Positions 6,942 to 11,501 of a DNA stretch of 11,501 nucleotides are shown here, piece after piece. The DNA is from JALZAA01 sp035316025 (GTDB lineage: Bacteria > Actinomycetota > Acidimicrobiia > IMCC26256 > JACDBD01), in contig DATFXL010000014.1 in NCBI GenBank assembly GCA_035316025.1, positions 1 through 11,501 on the forward strand, given 5' to 3'. The position numbers were made by a program, and so were the translations under genes. The stretch's first letter is position 1. Each line of letters opens with the position of its first letter. The notes under the pieces are model-generated. The model was not told where the DNA came from and did not search any database. It saw nothing but the letters and a program-made list of their open reading frames with translations.

Positions 6942-7772
6942 ATGACGACCGTCGGCATCGCCACCGGCGCCGGGCGCGGGATCGGACGGGCCTGCGGCGC
7001 GCGGCTCGCCGACGTGGTCGACCATCTCGTGCTCGTCGACCTCGACCCTGCCGCAGTCAGGGCAGCCGCGCGCGACCTGTCAGGCGGAGATCGCGAAGCG
7101 GACGTCGAGCCTTTCGAGCTGGACGTCACCGACCGCGCCGGCCTCGACCGGCTCGCGGCCCGAGTGGCGGACGTCGGCACGCTCCGCGCCGTCGCCCACG
7201 CCGCCGGGATCTCCCCCACCATGGCCGACTGGAAGCGGGTCTTCGCGGTCGACCTCGTCGGTACCGCGATGCTCGCGGCGGCCCTCCGTCCCCTCGTGAC
7301 CTCGGGGACCGCGATGGTGTGCTTCGCGTCCATGGCTGCCCGGTTCCTGGGCGACGACCCCGATCCCCTCGCCGACGCGGTGCTGGACGACCCGCTCGAC
7401 GGGCACCTCCTGGACCGGCTGCGCGAGGTGCTGGGCCCGGCGATCGAGGACAGCGGCGTGGCGTACGCGTGGGCGAAACGGGGCGTGCAACGCTTCGCTC
7501 AACAGGAAGCGGTTCGCGTCGGACCGGTTGGAGGCCGAGTCTGTTCGGTGTCGCCGGGGAACATCGACACGCCGCAGGGGCGACAGGAAGCGGCCAATCA
7601 GCCGTTCATGCAGGAGCTCCTGCGGCGCACTCCGCTCGCGCGGTTCGGCAAGGCCGACGAGATCGCCGCCGTCGTCGCGTTCATGGTGTCCGACGACGCC
7701 AGTTTCCTCACCGGGGTGGACGTCCTGGTCGACGGTGGGGTGTGCGCTGCGATGTTGGGGCCATCGCGCTAG
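6942..7772 (+). CDS. Short-chain dehydrogenase/reductase with long insertion
   Basis: This 276-residue NAD(P)-dependent oxidoreductase has the glycine motif TGAGRGIG (8-15), Asp33 suggesting NAD(H), HAAG (86-89), Ser130, and Tyr175/Lys179 (YAWAK) as the catalytic residues. CSVSPGNIDTP (201-211) and the C-terminal GVDVLVDGG (258-266) complete a classical SDR. Ser130 and Tyr175 are 45 residues apart, with a helical insertion at about 136-172, as in 3-alpha-HSD-like enzymes and in the SDR at 3366-4193. The two are diverged paralogues, not a recent duplication. ATG 6942 is preferred because the protein then begins directly at the first strand; an in-frame GTG at 6894 would overlap the esterase start. 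No Shine-Dalgarno is present, so leaderless translation is likely. A 6-bp hairpin spans the stop codon. Confidence 0.92.
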   Translation: MTTVGIATGAGRGIGRACGARLADVVDHLVLVDLDPAAVRAAARDLSGGDREADVEPFELDVTDRAGLDRLAARVADVGTLRAVAHAAGISPTMADWKRVFAVDLVGTAMLAAALRPLVTSGTAMVCFASMAARFLGDDPDPLADAVLDDPLDGHLLDRLREVLGPAIEDSGVAYAWAKRGVQRFAQQEAVRVGPVGGRVCSVSPGNIDTPQGRQEAANQPFMQELLRRTPLARFGKADEIAAVVAFMVSDDASFLTGVDVLVDGGVCAAMLGPSR

Positions 7773-7782
7773 CAGGAGCGCG
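7765..7782 (+). terminator. Candidate hairpin spanning the SDR stop codon
   Basis: CGCGCT (7765-7770) and AGCGCG (7777-7782) form a perfect 6-bp stem around a 6-base loop holding the last two bases of the TAG stop (7770-7772). No T-run follows, so it would be a non-canonical terminator of the kind often proposed in high-GC actinobacteria. It could also simply slow degradation. Confidence 0.35.
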
Positions 7783-7800
7783 CCCCGCGAGCGGCGTCCG

Positions 7801-7806
7801 TAGACT
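7801..7806 (+). promoter_or_regulatory. Candidate leaderless -10 for the CMD/AhpD-like gene
   Basis: TAGACT fits the actinobacterial TAnnnT -10 pattern and ends eight bases before ATG 7815, so transcription would begin at or next to the start codon. There is no Shine-Dalgarno in this spacer, which agrees with a leaderless mRNA. No convincing -35 is seen. Confidence 0.4.
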
Positions 7807-7814
7807 GCGTCGCG

Positions 7815-8297
7815 ATGGCGCGCATCGATGTCCCCGATGGTCCCGGCGGCGACGCCGCCATGGTGTGGTCGTTGCGTCCCGATATGGCGGGCATGGTGCA
7901 GAAGATGATCTCCACCGCCTACCAGTCGAGCAAGCTCCCGGCTTCGGAGCGCGAGGTCGCCCGGATGCGCATCGCGCAACTCAACGCCTGCGACGCCTGT
8001 GCGACGTTCCGGGCCCCGTCCGTCGTGGAAGCGGGTGTCACCGAAGCCACGTACCGAGAGCTCGACACTTGGCGTACCTCTTCCGAGTACACCGAGCGCC
8101 AGCGCCTCGCGATCGAGTACGCGGAACGGTTCGCCGTCGACCATCATCAGATCGACGACGACCTCTTCGAGCGCCTCCGCAGCCACTTCGCCGACGACGA
8201 GATCCTCGACCTCACGCTCTGTCTGGCCGTCTATCTCGGGCTGGGCCGCACCCTCGAGGTGCTCCAGATCACAGAGCACACCGACCTCGACGTGTAG
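7815..8297 (+). CDS. Carboxymuconolactone decarboxylase / AhpD-like family protein
   Basis: This 160-residue all-helical protein belongs to the CMD/AhpD-like superfamily, whose members use a redox CxxC pair in peroxide detoxification or carry out ring decarboxylation. Glu47 and the pair Cys59-Asp-Ala-Cys62 have the AhpD spacing (Glu twelve residues before the first Cys). The motif His, expected four residues after the second Cys, is Arg66, so the proton relay of AhpD is altered. The second half (about 91-155) is the usual helical repeat, with SEYTERQRLAIEYAERFAVD (90-109). The length is typical. ATG 7815 has no Shine-Dalgarno but has a TAGACT hexamer just upstream. A disulfide or peroxidase role is more likely than decarboxylation because of the CxxC (inference). 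Confidence 0.9.
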   Translation: MARIDVPDGPGGDAAMVWSLRPDMAGMVQKMISTAYQSSKLPASEREVARMRIAQLNACDACATFRAPSVVEAGVTEATYRELDTWRTSSEYTERQRLAIEYAERFAVDHHQIDDDLFERLRSHFADDEILDLTLCLAVYLGLGRTLEVLQITEHTDLDV

Positions 8298-8306
8298 CGC
8301 CCCGAC

Positions 8307-8332
8307 TTGCGTCTGCGGGCGCAAACTACGTT
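8307..8332 (+). promoter_or_regulatory. Inverted repeat plus leaderless -10 between the CMD and SnoaL-like genes
   Basis: TTGCG (8307-8311) and CGCAA (8320-8324) form an inverted repeat with an 8-base spacer, ten bases after the CMD-like stop. It could be a hairpin ending that transcript or an operator. It is followed at once by TACGTT (8327-8332), a TAnnnT -10 candidate ending six bases before ATG 8339, again without a Shine-Dalgarno. TTGCGT might serve as a -35, though its 14-base spacing is short. Confidence 0.4.
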
Positions 8333-8338
8333 CGTCCC

Positions 8339-8764
8339 ATGACCGACGACATCGAAGCGATCAAGCAGCTCAAAGCCCGATACTTCCGAACAATGGACAC
8401 GAAGGACTGGGCCAGCCTGGCCGAGGTGTTCACGGACGATGTCGAGGTGGACGTCACTGGCGACGGCGGGGGCGTCACCCGGGGCGCGACCGAGTTCCTG
8501 TCGTTCCTGCAGTCGGTCATCGGGAACGCGGTCACGGTCCACCACGGTCACATGCCGGAGATCGAGATCACCTCACCGACGACGGCGACCGGAATCTGGG
8601 CTCTCGAAGACCAGCTCTGGTGGCCCGAGGGGGGACCCTTCGCCCATATGCACGGCTTCGGCCACTACCACGAGACCTACGAGAAGTCCGAGGCCGGCTG
8701 GCGAATCAAGTCGCTGACGATCACTCGGCTCCACCGGTTGCTCGAGCCAGCGCCGGGCCCCTGA
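8339..8764 (+). CDS. SnoaL-like / NTF2-fold protein
   Basis: This 141-residue protein has a clear SnoaL-like pattern. It starts with DDIEAIKQLKARYFRTMDTK (3-22), then DWASLAEVFTDDVEVDV (23-39), a histidine-rich segment VHHGHMPEIEI (67-77), IWALEDQLWW (86-95) and the final strands HYHETYEKSEAGWRIKSLT (109-127). Histidines near 68-71 and Asp20 lie roughly where dehydratases of this fold, such as scytalone dehydratase and the bile-acid dehydratase BaiE, place active-site residues. A dehydratase or isomerase role is therefore possible but not shown. It is only distantly similar to the protein at 1672-2109. ATG 8339 is the first codon after the TACGTT hexamer, suggesting leaderless translation. 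A GC-rich hairpin spans its stop. Confidence 0.88.
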   Translation: MTDDIEAIKQLKARYFRTMDTKDWASLAEVFTDDVEVDVTGDGGGVTRGATEFLSFLQSVIGNAVTVHHGHMPEIEITSPTTATGIWALEDQLWWPEGGPFAHMHGFGHYHETYEKSEAGWRIKSLTITRLHRLLEPAPGP

Positions 8765-8774
8765 CCGGGCCGGC
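8752..8774 (+). terminator. Candidate GC hairpin spanning the SnoaL-like stop codon
   Basis: GCC-G-GGCCC (8752-8760) pairs with GGGCC-GGC (8767-8774) in an 8-bp stem with one bulged G, and the stop TGA (8762-8764) sits in the 6-base loop. A second GC stem (GCGCGG 8773-8778 with CCGCGC 8791-8796) follows. No T-tract is present, so function as a terminator is only likely, not certain. Confidence 0.4.
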
Positions 8775-8842
8775 GCGGTGAGTTCCCGACCCGCGCGCAG
8801 TCTCGAGACCGAGCACGAACCGCCGTACAAGGAGACGACGCC
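8775..8842 (+). promoter_or_regulatory. Spacer upstream of the VOC gene
   Basis: The spacer holds a perfect 10-base palindrome GTCTCGAGAC (8800-8809) and a strong Shine-Dalgarno AAGGAG (8829-8834), eight bases before ATG 8843. No clear -10 or -35 pair is visible. The palindrome could be an operator half-site pair but is short enough to occur by chance. Confidence 0.3.
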
Positions 8843-9265
8843 ATGGCCTTTCGCCCGTACCTCGCCTTCGCCGGCAGCTGCCGCGAGGCGTTCACCCGCT
8901 ATCAAGAGATCTTCGGCGGTGAGCTCGTCTTGCTCACCACCGCCGACGTGCCCGCCGACGCCGGACCTCCGCCTCCGGGAGCCAAGCCGGATGCGATCAT
9001 GCACGCCGCGTTGACTTCCGGAGAGGACCTCCTCATGGGAGCGGACGACCCGACGGGCAACTTCGAGGGCACCGTCGACGGTATGTGCGTCAACTGCTCA
9101 CTCCCCGATGCCGTGGAGGCGAAGCGCGTGTTCGACGCTCTCTCAGACGCCGGTCAGGTCCAAATGCCGCTGGGCGAGACGTTCTTCTCGCCCGCCTTCG
9201 GCATGTGCACGGACCGCTTCGGCACCCCCTGGATGGTGATGGTCGACGCGCCGGCACCGTCGTGA
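8843..9265 (+). CDS. VOC family protein, PhnB-like (glyoxalase/dioxygenase fold)
   Basis: This 140-residue protein has the vicinal oxygen chelate fold and matches the PhnB / 3-demethylubiquinone-9 methyltransferase-like subgroup. It opens with PYLAFAGSCREAFTRYQEIF (5-24). The middle has ADAGPPPPGAKPDAIMHAAL (38-57), where His54 is the usual second-strand ligand position. The end has the PhnB-type SPAFGMCTDRFGTPWMVMV (116-134). Despite the database name, most members are not methyltransferases, and their reaction is generally unknown. AAGGAG at 8829-8834 supports ATG 8843. The gene is convergent with the universal stress protein across 33 bases with no obvious terminator. Confidence 0.92.
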   Translation: MAFRPYLAFAGSCREAFTRYQEIFGGELVLLTTADVPADAGPPPPGAKPDAIMHAALTSGEDLLMGADDPTGNFEGTVDGMCVNCSLPDAVEAKRVFDALSDAGQVQMPLGETFFSPAFGMCTDRFGTPWMVMVDAPAPS

Positions 9266-9298
9266 GCGCCGGAGAGGCGGCGGGAACACGTCGCGGGT

Positions 9299-9778
9299 TC
9301 ACACGGCTGCGGCTCGCTTCGGGGACTCGGGTTCCCTAGGCGCCGACGCGGCGGGGACGACGACAACCGGCGTCGTCCCACGATGGGCCAGCCGGGCGGC
9401 GACGCTACCGACGATGTGATCGGTGAACGTCGTGTGGCGGTGACCGCCGACGACGATGAAGTCGGCGCGCTCGTGTTCGCCCACGTCGAGCAACGCCGTA
9501 ACAGGCCCGGACTCCACAACGACGGCGCGGTACGGCACCCCGAGCTCACGCAGCGGCGTGCACCAGTGCTCTTCGAGCTCGGCTTGGAAGTCGCGTCGTG
9601 GGTCCATGGGAGGGAACGGTGGAAGGCTCAACGTGAGCTCACCGATGGCGGTCAAAGCGTGAACCGCCACGACTTCGGCGTCGAGATCGTTGGCGAGCGA
9701 CCCGGTCCAGCGGACAACGTGCTCGGACTCCTTGGTCCCGTCGACCCCGACGACGATGCGCCTCGTTCGTTCGTTCAT
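9299..9778 (-). CDS. Universal stress protein (UspA family)
   Basis: This 159-residue single-domain Usp starts with RRIVVGVDGTKESEHVVRWT (6-25), where Asp13 is the conserved adenine-contacting residue. The C-terminal nucleotide loop, normally G-x2-G-x9-G-S, reads G111-x2-R114-x9-G124-S125 here, so the second glycine is Arg. ATP binding may be weakened, although the final GS and the strand TPVVVVP (136-142) are intact. Usps act in the cytoplasm in stress, redox or hypoxia responses. A strong Shine-Dalgarno (GGGAGG, minus strand, 9785-9790) supports ATG 9778. The gene diverges from the DsbA-like gene across 89 bases with an AT-rich palindrome, so both may answer to one regulator. Confidence 0.93.
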   Translation of the reverse strand: MNERTRRIVVGVDGTKESEHVVRWTGSLANDLDAEVVAVHALTAIGELTLSLPPFPPMDPRRDFQAELEEHWCTPLRELGVPYRAVVVESGPVTALLDVGEHERADFIVVGGHRHTTFTDHIVGSVAARLAHRGTTPVVVVPAASAPREPESPKRAAAV

Positions 9779-9820
9779 CTCACACCTCCCTGATCCGGTC
9801 CGATCTGACTACCCGTTTCC

Positions 9821-9845
9821 ATATACATATCGTATCACGATATAC
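9821..9845. promoter_or_regulatory. AT-rich operator-like palindrome in the divergent Usp / DsbA-like spacer
   Basis: ATATCGT (9827-9833), spacer ATC and ACGATAT (9837-9843) form a perfect 17-base palindrome. It is flanked by a direct repeat ATATAC (9821-9826 and 9840-9845). The AT-rich island (about 9816-9848) stands out sharply from the GC-rich background. The right half overlaps TATACT (9841-9846), a near-consensus -10 for the plus-strand gene, and minus-strand TAnnnT hexamers also fall inside. A dimeric repressor bound here would block both promoters. The regulator is not obvious; PadR, GntR, MarR and TetR types all use sites of this size. Confidence 0.6.
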
Positions 9846-9867
9846 TTTCGGTGACGCCTGGAGGATC

Positions 9868-10509
9868 GTGAAGCTCGTTGTCTATGGCGATTTCAACTGT
9901 CCGCTCAGTTATCTGGCGAGCGTGCGCGTCGATGCCATCCACGCGGCCGGGCTCGCCGCGATCGATTGGCGGGCAGTCGAACGCGATCCCGGCATTCCCG
10001 ATCACGGCCGCCGCTATGACCGGGAGCTTGCCGACGCCGTGGACCACGATCTGGCCGCCGTCAGGCGACGATTGCGCCCCGACGAGTCACTGACGCTGCG
10101 GCGCCCGTCGTTCGAGTCCAACACCGCCGCTGCCATCGCTGCCTATGCGAGCGTGCCGGTGGCGGCGTCGGGTGCGGTCCGCCGCCGACTCTTCGAGTCG
10201 ATCTGGGCGTCGGGGAAGAATGTGAGCGACCTCGAATACCGTTCCACCGTCGACGCCCCGGACCGTGTCGCCTCTTGGCGCCGCAGCTGGCTCGGGCTCG
10301 AATTGCCGGCCGTGCCGATGCTCGTCTTGCACACGGGCTACGTCGCGCGAGGCTCCGTCGCCCTGGCATGCCTCGGTCGGCTCGCGTTCACGGGATCGCT
10401 CCCGTACCGACCATGGGCCGAGTTCCGGTCGGACGTCCTCGCCGACCGGCGCGCCAAGCGACAGGCCAGATCGTCGATCCGGTCCGGTGACGCCGCCGGC
10501 GGCAGGTGA
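9868..10509 (+). CDS. DsbA / 2-hydroxychromene-2-carboxylate isomerase-like thioredoxin-fold protein
   Basis: This 213-residue protein has the DsbA-like thioredoxin fold with inserted helices. The first strand and active-site turn read YGDFNCPLSYL (6-16), so the usual CxxC is C11-P-L-S14 and the second cysteine is missing. The likely cis-proline loop is LPAVPML (146-152), and the helical part spans about 40-125. Kappa-class glutathione transferases and HCCA isomerases have Ser at the position of the first Cys; here that Cys is kept. A one-cysteine thiol transferase, glutathione-dependent isomerase or mycothiol-linked role is possible (inference). There is no signal peptide, so it is cytoplasmic. 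GTG 9868 follows GGAGG (9860-9864) by only three bases, rather tight spacing. The C-terminal tail (about 190-213) is arginine-rich. It converges on the molybdoenzyme gene with a two-base gap. Confidence 0.85.
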   Translation: MKLVVYGDFNCPLSYLASVRVDAIHAAGLAAIDWRAVERDPGIPDHGRRYDRELADAVDHDLAAVRRRLRPDESLTLRRPSFESNTAAAIAAYASVPVAASGAVRRRLFESIWASGKNVSDLEYRSTVDAPDRVASWRRSWLGLELPAVPMLVLHTGYVARGSVALACLGRLAFTGSLPYRPWAEFRSDVLADRRAKRQARSSIRSGDAAGGR

Positions 10510-10511
10510 CC

Positions 10512-11501
10512 TCACTGATCGAGCAGTGCGACGATCTGCGCCGGGGTCAGCGGCAGGCGGGTCAGCGTCACGCCGAACGGCGACAGGGCATCGGCCACAG
10601 CGTTGACGACGGCGGGGGGCGCACCGATGGCGCCGCCCTCGCCGACGCCCTTGTAGCCGCCCGGACCTGGGCCCGGCGTCTCGACGTGCCCGTACTCGAT
10701 CATGGGCACCTCCGTCGCCGTCGGAACCAGGTAGTCCATGAATGTCGTCGTGATCGGGTTGCCGTCCTCGTCGTACGCAAGGTGCTCGTAGAGCGCGCCG
10801 CCGATGCCCTGCACCGTTCCCCCGGCGATCTGGCCTTCGACGACGGCGGGGTTGATCATCGGGCCGCAATCCTCGCTCACGATGTAACGCAGCAACTCGA
10901 CCCGGCCCGTGGTCACGTCGACCTGGCAGGTGCAAACGTGCGTGGCGTTCACCCAGATGACCGGAGCATCGGCCGTGTACCGGGCACTCGCCTCGAGCCC
11001 GGCCGGGACACCCGACGGCATTGAGCCCGGTTCGAAGTACGCAACCCTGGCCAGCTCCCCGAACGAGACGCCGGTCGCAGGAGCGCCCCGAACGGAGGCT
11101 CGACTTCCGGCAAGCTCGATGTCCTCCACGTCGGCTTCGAGCTTCTGCGCGGCGATGGCGAGAAGGCGCTGGCGCAGCACCGTCGCGGTCTCGCGCACGG
11201 CACCCGCCGTCATCGACCCGCTCCGGCTCCCGGCGGCGCCGGCGCCGAAGCCCGTGACGGCAGTGTCGCCCTGGATCGTGTTCACGTCGTCGATGTTCAC
11301 GCCGAGGGCGTCGGCCGCGAGCTGCACGACTGTCGTCTCGATGCTGTTCCCCGTCGAACCGCCGGCGACGTAGACGTTGACGGTGCCCGACGGCTCGATG
11401 CGGATCGTCGCCGCTTCAGTGCCGTAGTACCCGTACCCGGGCGTCGACGGCTCGACGTAGTTCGAGACGCCCACGCCCAGGTAGCGGCGCGCCGTGCGAG
11501 C
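10512..11501 (-). CDS. Molybdopterin-binding large subunit, xanthine dehydrogenase / CO dehydrogenase (CoxL) family, partial
   Basis: The C-terminal 329 residues of a much longer protein are visible; the start lies beyond the right edge and the frame is open to the last base. Recognisable parts in order are GGSTGNSIETT, GAGAAGSRSGSM (compare the GSRS loop of CoxL-type enzymes), SEDCGPMINP with GGTVQGIGGALYEH, and near the end GVGEGGAIGAPPAVVNAVAD, whose Glu (codon 10638-10640) matches the conserved catalytic glutamate near the Mo cofactor. These enzymes hydroxylate aldehydes, N-heterocycles or other carbons, or oxidise CO, with a FAD subunit and a 2Fe-2S subunit. The CoxL active-site cysteine loop lies outside the window, so CO oxidation cannot be judged. 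Partner subunits probably lie to the right. Confidence 0.93.
   Translation of the reverse strand, partial: ARTARRYLGVGVSNYVEPSTPGYGYYGTEAATIRIEPSGTVNVYVAGGSTGNSIETTVVQLAADALGVNIDDVNTIQGDTAVTGFGAGAAGSRSGSMTAGAVRETATVLRQRLLAIAAQKLEADVEDIELAGSRASVRGAPATGVSFGELARVAYFEPGSMPSGVPAGLEASARYTADAPVIWVNATHVCTCQVDVTTGRVELLRYIVSEDCGPMINPAVVEGQIAGGTVQGIGGALYEHLAYDEDGNPITTTFMDYLVPTATEVPMIEYGHVETPGPGPGGYKGVGEGGAIGAPPAVVNAVADALSPFGVTLTRLPLTPAQIVALLDQ

Noticed and set aside
6896..7333. 146-residue N-terminal extension of the esterase
   Set aside because: It is antisense to the divergent SDR and Ser/Arg-rich; the strong Shine-Dalgarno and family start support 6895.
7080..8324. 414-residue open frame on the minus strand opposite the SDR and CMD-like genes
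   Set aside because: It is fully antisense to two recognised proteins and shows no domain.
7319..8338. Long in-frame extension upstream of the second SnoaL-like gene
   Set aside because: It overlaps the SDR and CMD-like genes in another frame and is Arg/Pro-rich; the family match begins at ATG 8339.
9764..9778. Tandem tetranucleotide repeat (AACG, three copies) at the Usp start
   Set aside because: Three copies are too few for phase variation by slippage and encode the normal N-terminal residues.
10492..10503. Perfect palindrome GCCGCCGGCGGC near the end of the DsbA-like gene as a terminator
   Set aside because: It has no loop of its own (at best a 4-bp stem), lies within codons and has no T-run; such GC palindromes are common here.
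1..11501. Defence system, mobile element, CRISPR array or RNA gene
   Set aside because: All recognisable genes are metabolic, stress or regulatory. I saw no regularly spaced repeats, terminal inverted repeats, transposase or tRNA-like cloverleaf by eye.

Overview
This window looks like chromosomal DNA from a high-GC actinobacterium. The reasons are a strong G/C bias at third codon positions, frequent GTG starts, tightly packed genes and several genes without a Shine-Dalgarno sequence that look leaderless. The mix of crotonases, short-chain dehydrogenases (SDRs), a DGH-type amidohydrolase, SnoaL-like proteins and a CoxL-type molybdoenzyme would fit an Acidimicrobiia or mycobacterial-type heterotroph, but the lineage is inference. 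I see no rRNA, tRNA, CRISPR array, transposase, integrase, phage gene or recognisable defence system.

Layout: positions 131-1671 (+) hold a crotonase-fold protein and a TetR-family regulator that overlap by one base. They converge on a SnoaL-like gene on the minus strand (1672-2109). A 78-base divergent spacer then leads into the clearest operon, 2188-5961 (+): amidohydrolase, 3-alpha-HSD-type SDR, enoyl-CoA hydratase and zinc-free quinone-oxidoreductase-like reductase, with junctions from a 4-base overlap to a 6-base gap. A family IV (HSL-like) esterase on the minus strand (5969-6895) faces the end of this operon and diverges from a second insertion-bearing SDR (6942-7772). Next come a carboxymuconolactone decarboxylase/AhpD-like gene (7815-8297) and a second SnoaL-like gene (8339-8764). 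These last three look like separate units: each lacks a Shine-Dalgarno sequence, carries a TAnnnT-like hexamer just before its ATG, and ends at or near a hairpin. A VOC/PhnB-like gene (8843-9265) faces a universal stress protein (9299-9778, -). That gene diverges, across an AT-rich spacer with a perfect 17-base palindrome, from a DsbA/HCCA-isomerase-like protein (9868-10509). The right edge cuts a molybdopterin-binding large subunit of the xanthine dehydrogenase/CO dehydrogenase family (10512-11501, -).

Functionally the window reads as accessory carbon catabolism. Crotonases and SDRs suggest CoA-thioester and alcohol/ketone steps of the kind used on steroid, terpenoid, alicyclic or branched substrates; the amidohydrolase, esterase and reductase could act on ring or side-chain intermediates. 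The actual substrate cannot be read from the sequence. The more unusual points are a crotonase lacking the second hydratase glutamate but carrying a decarboxylase-like PAWGG loop, two SDRs with a long insertion before the catalytic tyrosine, a thioredoxin-fold protein with CPLS in place of CxxC, an AhpD-like protein with the motif histidine replaced, and the AT-rich operator-like palindrome. I did not find a clearly new multi-gene system.
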